Shown in pieces: positions 52,765-61,700 of a DNA stretch of 64,000 nt (position 1 is the stretch's first letter; each line of letters starts with the position of its first letter). Where the stretch lies: NCBI RefSeq assembly GCF_017353255.1, contig NZ_JAFMYU010000009.1, positions 1-64,000 on the forward strand, in the 5' to 3' direction. This stretch comes from Fibrella aquatilis. GTDB taxonomy: Bacteria; Bacteroidota; Bacteroidia; Cytophagales; Spirosomataceae. The position numbers and the translations under genes were made by a program. The notes below the pieces were generated by a model. It saw only the letters and a list, made by a program, of their open reading frames with translations. It ran no database searches and was not told the origin of the DNA.

Positions 52765-55521
52765 GTGAAACAAAAAGCACAAAACCGCGCTACCCGCGAA
52801 CAGTTGGCTATTCTGCGCCACCTCAACAAAGCAGGGGTACGTTACCTGGCGTTTGGCGACTATGCCATGAATGCCATCGACCCGGCCAGGGCCATTGGCA
52901 ACGTGCAGCTCTGGATCGAGCCAACCCGTGCCAATTTTGAGCGGCTCGACACCGCCATTAAGGAAGTCTACGGCCCCCGCGTTCTGACGCGCTCGAACCC
53001 CGACCTGACTGACAACCCTCAGCCTAAGAAGATGTTGACCCTAGGCGACGGGCCGCAAAAAGTGGGCTTGTATCCCGCCATCAACGGGTTCGGGGCCACG
53101 GAGTTCGGTGAGTTGTTCACCCGAGCTCAGACTAACCGCGCCGCCTTGATTACCAATCGGGGGAAACTAGACGGGTCGGTGGCCTACCGGCAGCTCGACG
53201 TACCCGATCTGTATCAGAATGTGCGTGAATCAACGGCTTACCACAAAGCGTGGAACATTCAGACGCTGGAGAAGTACGCTGATGACCACCGTATCGAACT
53301 ACCCACGGCTCAACGTAATAACCCAAATGTAGCTGAATCAAAGCAGCAGCCAGCGGTAAAACCGGATACGCAATCTGGCCCGTCTGAACCGACGCAAAAG
53401 CCGACAGAGCCGGTTACGTCACCGAAGCCTCATGCGGAAAAACTGGTTCGGGACTTCGAGGCTATCAAACGGGATCTTGATCTGGAAGTGGTGCTCCAGG
53501 ATTATGGGTTTCAACTCGACACCAAAAAGTCGAAGCCGAGCGATGAATGGCTTATCTACGAACGGGGAGAAAAAGGGGCTAAGGAACGGCTGGCCGTATA
53601 CACGGGTGATAAGTACGGGCAGAAGATGTTCGTCGATATGAACGATCAGCGCGGCTGGCGGGGCGACGTGATCAAGTTTCTGGAACGGGTTGAAAACGGT
53701 ATCTACCGAAACGTATTCAAAGCCGTTGACCGCATCATGTCGTCGGCAGATTACACGTTGCAAAAAACCGTCACGGCTCCACTCAAGTCGGTGAAGGAGA
53801 GCCTGATCGATACAAAACTGCGCGAGAAAGACCTGCACGGCCGCTATGCTATTGCGCCCCTGACCGATACGCGCTACCTCGAAGGCCGTTCGCTGCAAAA
53901 AGACGTCTTGTTTTCTCCGGAGTTCGACGGGCGCATCAAGAACGTTTCCTTCACCTCCGACAAAGGCACGACGCACCATAACACGGCCTTCCCGATGTAC
54001 GCGCAGGACGGTCACCTCGTCTCGATGGACATTCGAAACGAACGCTTCAAGTCGTTTCCATCGGGGGAGCGGGGTGAGGCTATGTGGCATTCCAATCGGT
54101 TCTACGAATTGATCATGCCACTGGCCATGCACGAGCGGCACGCATTACCCGTTGGCACCACGGGCACCGTGCACCGGCACAGTGCCGATACGGTTTCGTT
54201 CAATTTTGTGGAAGAAGGGAAGCCGCGTCAGGTGCAGTTGCCCCTCGAATCGGCCCGTGGTGCGTTCAAAGAGGTGTCCGCGCAGCGCATCCTTGTGGCG
54301 GAGTCGGCCATCGATGCCTTGTCGTTCAAGCAACTCAACCCGGAAGTAGAGGGAGAACGCCGGTTCTACATGGCCACGGGTGGCCAGCCGGGCAGTCGGC
54401 AAATGGGCTTTATCCAAAAGGTGTTAGATCGAAACCCGGAAGCTCAGTTCGTCATCGCGCAGGACGGCGACAATGCGGGGTTGCGCTTCGCGATTAATTA
54501 CCTCGGCCTCACGCACCCGGCGGCTGATCCGGCCCTGCGTATCAAACCAGAGATTGCTTACTCCGGCCCGAACCTCCCGCCCAACCCGCTGGCCAACGTG
54601 CTGGGACCAAAGTTCGTATTTGACCCAGAGGTGAAAACCTTTGCCGACGTACTCAAACGGTTCGACATCGTGGACGGTACGTTGTCGGATGGCCACAAGC
54701 TGGCCATTAACCATCAGGATCGATTCAGAGAAATTATGCCGGAGGATTACGTAAAAGCGGCGGTCGAGATGGTGCAGTCGGTGATCCCGGCGTTCGTCTA
54801 CGCCAAAGCGTATGGTGTGCCGTTGCAGGAGGAGGTGGGCAAGCTGGCGCAGTCCGAGTATATGGTGGGCAAGGTGGGCAACGAGTTCCGGTTTGCGCGG
54901 GAGCGGGCCATGATCTCAGCCGATGAGATGGACAAACGGATTCAGCACCACAAGGATGCTAAACTGGAGAAGGACCTCTATTCGGGTGTCAACAAGCTGG
55001 AACTGGAATTGCGTCAGCCCCTCACACCCGGTGCAGGGGGATCAGACAAGGCACAGCAACGAAACGAGGTGTTTCTGGGCAAATTCCTCGACGAGATGAA
55101 TCGCTTCACGAAGCAGTTTCACTACAACGGCGATGCCAATGACAAGGAAAAAAAGGTGCAGGAGTTTCAACGAGAAACACTGCTCGATGGGCAATTGGGT
55201 CAGGCTGTAACGCGTACCCGTATCCACTTTCCTAACGATGGCCGCTTGCTGGTCAAAGCCCTGACCATGCTGACGGAGGAGATCAATGGGCGACAGGGTC
55301 AGTCGCTCTACCATGTGGTGCGCCCGACCCGGCAGCAGAAAGATTTGAACGACGTACTGCAAAACCGGCAGGGCGAACCCCTCCCCGATTCCAGTCCGCT
55401 GAAGGTGGGTGCCCCGCCTACCATTCGTCCGCAGCGCGAAGCCAACGTGGAACAATCTGTAAAGCAGTCAACGCCGGAACCCGTGGCTGAAACGGGCCGG
55501 TCATACCGTACTAAACTTTAA
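52765..55521 (+). CDS. Toprim-domain primase-like protein (TraC type)
   Basis: 918 residues from GTG at 52765 (VKQKAQNRATREQLAILRHL), chosen because the upstream frame overlaps the preceding gene with noise-like sequence. The Toprim domain has ILVAESAIDALSF at about 508 and the DxD strand FVIAQDGDNAG at about 562. Between 240 and 320 a zinc-finger-like primase N-domain layout is seen (LEVVLQDYGFQLDTKKSKPS, then MNDQRGWRGDVIKFLE) without the zinc-binding cysteines. Plasmid primases of this class make primers on the transferred strand and often enter the recipient. The C-terminal about 300 residues are polar and unrecognised. Confidence 0.82.
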   Translation: MKQKAQNRATREQLAILRHLNKAGVRYLAFGDYAMNAIDPARAIGNVQLWIEPTRANFERLDTAIKEVYGPRVLTRSNPDLTDNPQPKKMLTLGDGPQKVGLYPAINGFGATEFGELFTRAQTNRAALITNRGKLDGSVAYRQLDVPDLYQNVRESTAYHKAWNIQTLEKYADDHRIELPTAQRNNPNVAESKQQPAVKPDTQSGPSEPTQKPTEPVTSPKPHAEKLVRDFEAIKRDLDLEVVLQDYGFQLDTKKSKPSDEWLIYERGEKGAKERLAVYTGDKYGQKMFVDMNDQRGWRGDVIKFLERVENGIYRNVFKAVDRIMSSADYTLQKTVTAPLKSVKESLIDTKLREKDLHGRYAIAPLTDTRYLEGRSLQKDVLFSPEFDGRIKNVSFTSDKGTTHHNTAFPMYAQDGHLVSMDIRNERFKSFPSGERGEAMWHSNRFYELIMPLAMHERHALPVGTTGTVHRHSADTVSFNFVEEGKPRQVQLPLESARGAFKEVSAQRILVAESAIDALSFKQLNPEVEGERRFYMATGGQPGSRQMGFIQKVLDRNPEAQFVIAQDGDNAGLRFAINYLGLTHPAADPALRIKPEIAYSGPNLPPNPLANVLGPKFVFDPEVKTFADVLKRFDIVDGTLSDGHKLAINHQDRFREIMPEDYVKAAVEMVQSVIPAFVYAKAYGVPLQEEVGKLAQSEYMVGKVGNEFRFARERAMISADEMDKRIQHHKDAKLEKDLYSGVNKLELELRQPLTPGAGGSDKAQQRNEVFLGKFLDEMNRFTKQFHYNGDANDKEKKVQEFQRETLLDGQLGQAVTRTRIHFPNDGRLLVKALTMLTEEINGRQGQSLYHVVRPTRQQKDLNDVLQNRQGEPLPDSSPLKVGAPPTIRPQREANVEQSVKQSTPEPVAETGRSYRTKL

Positions 55522-55525
55522 CCAC

Positions 55526-55556
55526 CCCCGCCGTCAGACAGACGGCGGGGTCTTTT
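55526..55556 (+). terminator. Terminator or attenuator after the primase gene
   Basis: CCCCGCCGTC (55526-55535) and GACGGCGGGG (55541-55550) form a 10-base GC stem with a 5-base loop, followed by TCTTTT. The next ATG is only 5 bases past the T-run, so downstream genes rely on readthrough or on a promoter inside the primase gene. Confidence 0.85.
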
Positions 55557-55560
55557 CCCT

Positions 55561-56250
55561 ATGAAAGATACCCCCTCCCCTACCCACGCTGAACTGGATC
55601 AGGTTGGCCCGGTCCGTCAGGCACCTACCTCGCCCGCCGACGCTTATCCAACTAATCCCTACTGGTCTAAGTCCGGTGCTGAGGTTTCTCCGCCGTTACC
55701 CAATGCCAAACCGCAGTCGGCTGGTCACCCCCCGTTGTTTGATCCCCACTTGATTGGCGCGATCAGCGAGGCGGTGCACGAAGCTGGCCAGCAACATCGG
55801 GATGAACTGTCTCACCTGTTGGCCGACTGGCTTCCTCAATTGCCCACCAAACTAACGCCCGCAGTGGAGGCGCATTTAGATAAGATCGTTCCGAAGGTTG
55901 TCAAGGTCGAACACCCTGGTCGGCTCCTGCTCCTGCTGGTTCGCTGGTTAACTGCTGGTATGGTGCTGTCAGGTTTGCTGGTCGGCGGCCTACTATATGG
56001 ATTACTGCACCTGCGACAGGAACGCGACGCGTTTGCGCCCGGCTACTGGCAACATCGCTACGCAACGGCCAAAGCTTCTGTGGAGGGGTCTCCCCTACTT
56101 TGCCGGTGGCTACAAGGCGCAGATACGCTTTACGCTTCGCCGGATTTTAAGCAGGAGCTAACCCGTCTGGAAAATATTGTCGAGGCGCGCCACCAGCAAT
56201 ACCTGCTGAAACAGCGGGAACGCGCGTTGCTGAAGGCGGTGAAGCAATAG
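55561..56250 (+). CDS. Membrane protein with Pro-rich N-terminus
   Basis: 229 residues. About 60 N-terminal residues are Pro/Ser-rich (TSPADAYPTNPYWSKSGAEV). A helical region follows, then one membrane segment at about 130-150 (WLTAGMVLSGLLVGGLLYGL), and a helical polar C-terminus. Such a layout recalls MobB-like or TraK-like membrane helpers of plasmid transfer, but no homology is visible. It follows a strong terminator by only a few bases. Confidence 0.6.
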   Translation: MKDTPSPTHAELDQVGPVRQAPTSPADAYPTNPYWSKSGAEVSPPLPNAKPQSAGHPPLFDPHLIGAISEAVHEAGQQHRDELSHLLADWLPQLPTKLTPAVEAHLDKIVPKVVKVEHPGRLLLLLVRWLTAGMVLSGLLVGGLLYGLLHLRQERDAFAPGYWQHRYATAKASVEGSPLLCRWLQGADTLYASPDFKQELTRLENIVEARHQQYLLKQRERALLKAVKQ

Positions 56251-56301
56251 GCAATTCTGAACTACCAGTCGTAGTTTAGGCGTCAATTAACGCCTCTGTT
56301 T

Positions 56302-56649
56302 ATGAACCCTCCTTTCGAACTGCTTTGGTCGGACGAAGCCCGACTGACGTTCAACCGGCTGCCCATTGACGTGCAGGCTGCCTTTCTGAAACAGTTGCCG
56401 CAGCTAATCACAAAATACGCTCAACTATACAAAGATCGCACTGACCCGGAGCAGGTCGTGGGCACGGTGTCACACATGCAGGTTCCCGACTGGGGGATGT
56501 GGTTGCGGATGGGAACCGACTACAATGAGTATGATGATGAACCCGTTTTATTGATTTATGAACTGGAGGAGTTGACCAGTCAGGAGTTTGAGCAGTCAGT
56601 TCGTGAAGCCCAAATTATGCCCGGTCGTATTAATCCTAAGCGGCAATAA
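56302..56649 (+). CDS. Hypothetical protein, 115 residues
   Basis: FELLWSDEARLTFNRLPIDV followed by AAFLKQLPQLI recalls the start of RelE/ParE-like toxins, and MWLRMGTDYNEYDDEPVLLI could be their beta strands. No antitoxin gene is adjacent, so the toxin reading is weak and it may be a lone relative. It is on the same strand as its neighbours and ends before a copy of the AATCAAGGGGTA word. The gene is 51 bases after the membrane protein. Confidence 0.5.
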   Translation: MNPPFELLWSDEARLTFNRLPIDVQAAFLKQLPQLITKYAQLYKDRTDPEQVVGTVSHMQVPDWGMWLRMGTDYNEYDDEPVLLIYELEELTSQEFEQSVREAQIMPGRINPKRQ

Positions 56650-56652
56650 GGC

Positions 56653-56664
56653 AATCAAGGGGTA
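56653..56664 (+). repeat. AATCAAGGGGTA intergenic word, copy 4
   Basis: Exact AATCAAGGGGTA, 4 bases past the 56302 gene's stop codon and 163 bases before the next ATG. An inverted repeat with a promoter box lies between. Confidence 0.6.
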
Positions 56665-56717
56665 TCCACAAACTGCCTCCATTAACCAGAAGCGGGCGTA
56701 AAGTCCTGACTATCAAT

Positions 56718-56757
56718 ACAAAGATAGCTAACTATTCAGCTATATAGCTATCTTTGT
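56718..56757 (+). promoter_or_regulatory. 13-base inverted repeat overlapping a -7 box
   Basis: ACAAAGATAGCTA (56718-56730) pairs perfectly with TAGCTATCTTTGT (56745-56757). The right arm contains TATCTTTG (56749-56756), an exact Bacteroidota -7 box, 71 bases before the ATG at 56827. The loop adds GCTATA and AACTAT words. Binding of a protein to the dyad would block the promoter. Confidence 0.75.
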
Positions 56758-56826
56758 GCTGTTGAAACCGGAGACGCTTGGCCGGATGAACCCAGGCACT
56801 AACTCACTTATTTTTCTTAATCAATT

Positions 56827-57492
56827 ATGAAATCGTACCAGCACGAAACAGTCAACACTCAGGGCGAAGTTGTCATTGCCAACCGCTACCGCTACATCGA
56901 AGGCGAGCCAAAACAGTACCGCTATAACTCGCAAACCGGGCAGTTCAATATCGACGGGGACACGCTTGTACTTGACAGCAACGGCAAGCCTGTCCGGGAG
57001 TTTTCTTTTCAGCCGTTTGTCTTCCGGGTTTTTGAAGATGGCCTGTTCAACCGAAACCGCGAACCGTGGGCCGAACTGTTTTTTGTCGATGCGCTGAACT
57101 GCGTGTCAAGCATCATGTTCAACGGTACAACCCTCGCGGAGTTGCGGGGCGTTTTCAAAAAGCTCTTGTACGAAGGTGCCGAACCCAAGTCGCTTTGTCA
57201 TGTGGTGCTCACGGTCCGCCCAGAAAAATTGACCAGCAAGACCGACCCGACAAAATCGTGGTTTATTGGCCGGTTCACCTTCGGCCCTGCCCCTGCTGAA
57301 AAGGTGCAGGAGTTAGCCGAATACGCCGCTGATTACCCGATCTACCGCCGTGATACGCTCAAGCAGACAGCCAATTACCTGAGCTTTTCCGAGACGTTCG
57401 CGCTACCGACCACTGACGTTATCGCGTTGCCTGCTGGCGAACAAGACGTTTCTACAGCTATCGGGCAGGAAGCCACTACCCTAGTTGTGTAG
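56827..57492 (+). CDS. Hypothetical protein upstream of an exonuclease-like gene
   Basis: 221 residues, not recognised. The sequence has a beta-rich start (NRYRYIEGEPKQYRYNSQTG), a central FQPFVFRVFEDGLFNRNREP and ends with polar helices. A DNA-binding or single-strand annealing role is conceivable because the next gene is a PD-(D/E)XK exonuclease-like protein, which often pairs with an annealing protein. No RecT or SSB signature was seen. It is preceded by a 13-base inverted repeat with a -7 box. Confidence 0.6.
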   Translation: MKSYQHETVNTQGEVVIANRYRYIEGEPKQYRYNSQTGQFNIDGDTLVLDSNGKPVREFSFQPFVFRVFEDGLFNRNREPWAELFFVDALNCVSSIMFNGTTLAELRGVFKKLLYEGAEPKSLCHVVLTVRPEKLTSKTDPTKSWFIGRFTFGPAPAEKVQELAEYAADYPIYRRDTLKQTANYLSFSETFALPTTDVIALPAGEQDVSTAIGQEATTLVV

Positions 57493-57496
57493 TCTT

Positions 57497-57540
57497 TTAT
57501 TTCTCTAGCCAGCTAGTTAACTATCTGACTAGAGAAATAA
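57497..57540. promoter_or_regulatory. 12-base inverted repeat upstream of the exonuclease-like gene
   Basis: TTATTTCTCTAG (57497-57508) pairs perfectly with CTAGAGAAATAA (57529-57540). The loop contains TAGTTAACTA, the same word as in the parA upstream palindrome. Downstream, TTAGCTAACC and AGTTAG repeat the theme before the ATG at 57574. Confidence 0.7.
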
Positions 57541-57573
57541 GTTTAAAATTAGCTAACCAGTTAGTTCACTATC

Positions 57574-58284
57574 ATGCTATTCCAACCAGCCAATTACCGG
57601 TCGTACCCAGCGTATGCCAATTCTGACCTGACCGAATTTGAGCGGTTCTTAACCGCACAGCCTAACAAACTACCCGTAGCTGCTTTTGCCGAAGGATCGG
57701 CGTTCCATCAGCTTGTCCTTGAACCACGCTGTGGCCGACCAATCCCTTCCGACATTGATCGGGAGCGACTACAAAAAATGGCCGCTGCCGTTCGGACCAC
57801 CCGATTCGGACGCTGGGCGTTGCAATGGGGACAAAAAGAACAGCCCCATCTGTTTCGGCACCCGGCTACGGGCTTACTCTGCAAATGCCAAACGGACCTA
57901 ACGCTTCGCCACGGCCTGGTCATCGACATCAAAACGACCCGCGCCCGCACGTACCGACAGTTTCTGGAGTGCTGCGAGGCATATCAGTATGACCGACAGG
58001 CAGCTTTCTACTTAGATGGATTAGCGGCTAAACGGTTTGTGCTGTTAGGCGTTCAAAAAACGGCCCCATTTCAGGTGTTTTACTTTGAGCCGACCGCCGA
58101 TGCTATCGGCCAAGAGTTTATTCAGCAAGGGCGCGAACGGTATAATCGGTTATTATCCATGATTGCCCGTTCTTCGTTTCGTCCCTCGTCCTGGTCACAT
58201 GAGTATGCGGGTGACAGCATGATGCAACTGAGCGAGTTGCACACATCGCAAGTCAGTTTGGTCACTAGTTTAGTAGCCTGCTAA
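57574..58284 (+). CDS. PD-(D/E)XK exonuclease-like protein (RecE/YqaJ class)
   Basis: 236 residues. A RecE-like core is visible: AFAEGSAFHQLVLEP with the family His, then CKCQTDLTLRHGLVIDIKTT with D and the D-x-K pair (CQTD, IDIKT), and CEAYQYDRQAAFYLDGL with the conserved QxxxY. This is the PD-(D/E)XK exonuclease family used in plasmid and phage recombination, acting 5'-to-3' on double-stranded ends. It begins about 80 bases after the unknown gene at 56827 and might work with it. The catalytic set seems intact. The last about 40 residues are Ser-rich. Confidence 0.75.
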   Translation: MLFQPANYRSYPAYANSDLTEFERFLTAQPNKLPVAAFAEGSAFHQLVLEPRCGRPIPSDIDRERLQKMAAAVRTTRFGRWALQWGQKEQPHLFRHPATGLLCKCQTDLTLRHGLVIDIKTTRARTYRQFLECCEAYQYDRQAAFYLDGLAAKRFVLLGVQKTAPFQVFYFEPTADAIGQEFIQQGRERYNRLLSMIARSSFRPSSWSHEYAGDSMMQLSELHTSQVSLVTSLVAC

Positions 58285-58290
58285 TTTACA

Positions 58291-58330
58291 AGCAGAGTAG
58301 CTGAATAGATAACTATTTAGCTACTCTGCT
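58291..58330. promoter_or_regulatory. Long hairpin between the exonuclease-like gene and 58373
   Basis: AGCAGAGTAGCT (58291-58302) pairs perfectly with AGCTACTCTGCT (58319-58330). The stem continues past a G/T pair with AATAG and CTATT around ATAA, giving a stem of 17-18 pairs. Immediately after it comes AATCAAGGGGTA. It may terminate the upstream gene, act as an operator, or fold in single-stranded DNA. Confidence 0.7.
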
Positions 58331-58342
58331 AATCAAGGGGTA
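58331..58342 (+). repeat. AATCAAGGGGTA intergenic word, copy 5
   Basis: Exact AATCAAGGGGTA abutting the hairpin at 58291-58330, 31 bases before the ATG at 58373. Confidence 0.6.
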
Positions 58343-58372
58343 ATCTATCCCGTAAGTTTTCTATATAGCTAT

Positions 58373-58591
58373 ATGACTACTGCGCTACTTACCCCGCCCG
58401 GCGATGGCTACCAGCGAGCCAGACTGATTGTCGAGCTTGGGCCACTATTGCTGGTAGGGAAGGAAGGGTGGGTAAAAACAGAAAACGAAAAACACCCAGT
58501 GAGAGGGGTCAAACAGTCATTCCGATTTGTATCAGCCACAAACCATGATCTCATTTTTAGGGTATATGCGGACGAAATTGAGTTGTTATAG
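58373..58591 (+). CDS. Small hypothetical protein, 72 residues
   Basis: No family is recognised. The sequence (ARLIVELGPLLLVGKEGWVK, SFRFVSATNHDLIFRVYADE) is beta-rich and looks like a small beta-barrel or SH3-like fold. It is a single gene with TATAGCTATA immediately before its ATG and a dispersed word on either side. Its start and composition are reasonable, but no homology supports it. Confidence 0.5.
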   Translation: MTTALLTPPGDGYQRARLIVELGPLLLVGKEGWVKTENEKHPVRGVKQSFRFVSATNHDLIFRVYADEIELL

Positions 58592-58600
58592 TGCCGATTA

Positions 58601-58613
58601 AATCAAAGGGGTA
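58601..58613 (+). repeat. AATCAAGGGGTA-type intergenic word, copy 6
   Basis: AATCAAAGGGGTA carries one extra A relative to the common form. It lies 10 bases past the stop of the 58373 gene and 114 bases before the next ATG. Confidence 0.5.
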
Positions 58614-58655
58614 GGGTGAAAGCCACATAAATCAAGCGGGTCGTAAAAGCCTGAT

Positions 58656-58721
58656 AGATAGCAAGTTGACTATATAAATAGCTGAATATTTGGCTATCTT
58701 TATAGTGTTAAACTAGTCAGC
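58656..58721 (+). promoter_or_regulatory. Promoter-operator of the large methyltransferase-helicase gene
   Basis: AGATAGC (58656-58662) and GCTATCT (58693-58699) form an inverted repeat; further GACTATA, TAGCTG and CAGCTATC words lie between and after. GCTATCTTTATAGTGTT at 58693-58709 matches the promoter segment of the 56827 gene (GCTATCTTTGTGCTGTT at 56747-56763) at most positions. TATCTTTA at 58695-58702 is one base from the -7 consensus. Confidence 0.6.
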
Positions 58722-58726
58722 TATCT

Positions 58727-61700
58727 ATGACCCGTTACCCTACACCACGTACCCGCCCGGCCTCTCCCCGGCCTGTTATCCTAATTGCCAATCAAGTTGT
58801 GCTGTTTGGTCAGCCCGGCATTATCCCACCAACCCGTACCAACCCGCAACCGCCTATTTCGCACCAAACAGAAGCTGTAACGGGCGAAGGCACGGACAAA
58901 AGCCCGGTTGAGCGGCTACATAGCTTCTGCCCGGATGCAGCCTGTATACCCGTTGGCAATGCCGCCAAATTGCGGGCCAACCTTGCCGCCATTGATACGC
59001 TGAAAGCGATTCAGCAGCAGAACCGCCCAGCGACACCCGACGAGCAACGGCTACTAGCCCAGTACACAGGCTGGGGCGGTCTGTCGGCCATCTGGAAAGC
59101 GGATGAATATAGAGCCTGGCAGGATAGCCAAACAAATGCCACCGTATTCATTGACGAATTGGTAAAGCGATGGGGGAGCCAGTACGGACATACCCGGCAA
59201 CGGTTGGCCGACCTGCTAACCCCCGCCGAGCAAGCCGCCGCCGAAGCCTCAACCCTAAACGCATTTTACACAACTCCCGAAGTCATAGCGGCTATGTGGC
59301 AGGCCGTTGAACAGTTCGGCTTTACGGGTGGGCGCATCCTGGAACCCGCCGCAGGAATCGGCTATTTTATCGGGATGATGCCCCCGGCACTCCGCGAACG
59401 GTCGGCGTGGGTAGCGGTTGAAAAAGATAGCCTGTCGGGGCAGGTGATCCAACAGCTTTACCCCGACGTTGAGACCTACGTTTGCGGACTGGAGCAAACC
59501 CACTTTGAGGCTGCCAGTTTTGATTTAGTCATTGGGAATGTACCGTTTGGCAGTTACTCCGTTTATGACCGGCAGCACCCAGAGCTAACCACGTTCCCAA
59601 TTCATAATTACTTCATCGGGCGGGCGGTGCAGTTGGTGAAGCCGGGCGGCTTGGTTGCGCTGATCACGTCGGCGGGTACGCTCGACGCAGCGGGTACAGA
59701 GTTTCGGCACTTCCTAACCAATGAAGCCAACGCCGATCTGTTAGGGGCCATCCGGTTACCATCCAACGCGTTTGAGGCCAACGCCGGAACCGTTGTTACC
59801 ACCGACATACTGTTTCTACAGAAGCGGACAGGTGCGGGGCGTTCTGTTGCTGCCCATCCGTTTGAACGGACAATGACGGTCCGGGCCGAAACACACGACG
59901 CGAAAGGCAATGAATTAGAGTCTGTCAGAACGTTGGCTGTGAATGAGTATTACCACGCTCGGCTCGCCATGATGCTCGGCGATATGCACTTTGCTGACGA
60001 GGTAGGCAAAGGCGGATTGTACCGGGCCGACCAGCCGACGCTATACCAACAAAATCCCGACCAGTTGCCCCAGCTTCTGACTAATGCCATTGCTCAGTTA
60101 CCAACCGCCATTTATAACAGCAGTGGCCCCCAAACAGCGCCAACGAGGTTGGAAAGTGGTTCAGCCCACTTTAGCGAATCGGTAACGATTAAAGGCAAAC
60201 GCTATAGCCAACCGCTCATCATTGCCCAATATGAACGAGTAAAAAAGGCGTTTGCCGACCTAAGAATAGCAGAACAGGCTGATAGGGGAGAGGCCCTTAC
60301 CAACGAATTGCGGTTTGCCCTAAACCAGACCTACGGGTTATTTACGCGCTATTTCGGTACGCTCAACCGAAACCGGGCCGTTGCGTTTTTGGAGGACTAT
60401 GACCCGCAGTTTGCCACCGTTCAGGCGTTAGAGATTGTTAGTCGAATGGATAAAGGCCACACGATTACCAAAGCCGATATATTCCGGCAACGCGTACACC
60501 CCGCCACCCATACCCCGGAACGGGTCGAGACGTTGGCCGATGCCCTGCGGTTGTCGATTGCCTTAACGGGACGGGTCAGTTTAGAGCAGATAGGCCGTTG
60601 GCTGCAAAAGCCCGTGGCTGATGTAAAACGCGAATTAATAGCCGCAGAAATGGCCTACCCAAATCCGGTTTCGGGCCAGTTAGATGACCGGGATACCTAC
60701 CTATCTGGTAACGTGCGGAAAAAGCTGGCCGAGGCTACCAACGCCGCCCAAACGTATGCCGAGTATGCCGTAAATGTGCGGGCGTTAACTGCCGTTTTAC
60801 CCGCGACTATACCCGCCCCGCTCATTACGTTTCGGTTGGGGTCGGCCTGGATTCCGGCGCAGATCATCGACGCATTCATCGAGCAGACTTTACAGACCAA
60901 TTGCGTAACGGTTCGGTATAATGGTCGGGTAGGGCAGTATGAGTTGGATGGCATGGGCAACGTTTCATCGGTGCAAAACCGCTCGTTGGGTACGTCACGC
61001 CGAACGGCCATGCAACTGATCGAAGCTGCTTTACAACAACGTACCGTCGTGATTACTAAAACTATAGTTGATGCGGAAGGGCAGGAGAGAACGGTCAAAG
61101 ACATAGAGGCGACTAGCCAGGCGGTACAAGCGCAGGAGGCTCTAAATGAGCTATTTATTGACTTTGTGCGTGACCACCACAGCGCGGATATTGAGCCGGT
61201 TTATAACGAATTGTATAACAGCCACGTGCGTAAAACCTACCGTGAACCGGCCTTGACGCACTATCCGGGCGCATCGCCAGCCATTCAGTTACGGTTACAC
61301 CAGTTCCGGGGCGTGGAGCGGATCAAGGAGCAGAATACGTTATTGGCTCATGCGGTGGGGTCGGGGAAATCGTTTACTATGATCTCGGCGGCGATGGAAT
61401 TAAAGCGGTTGGGCGTAGCGCACAAGCCTATGATCGTGGTACAAAACTCAACGCTGAATGACTTTGCCCGTGCGTGGCGAACGCTGTATCCATCGGCTAT
61501 TATTTACGTGCCGCAACCTGCCGACCTGGAAGCAGGCAACCGCAAGCGGTTTTTGCAGCGCATCGCTACCAATAATTTTGACGGGGTGCTGATTCCGCAA
61601 AGTTTCCTCAAACTCATTCCCGACGACCCGGCCAGCGAGGAAGCGTTTATTCAGGAAGAAATAGGCCGGGTAGCCTATGCCATTGCCGCCGCCGCCCGGC

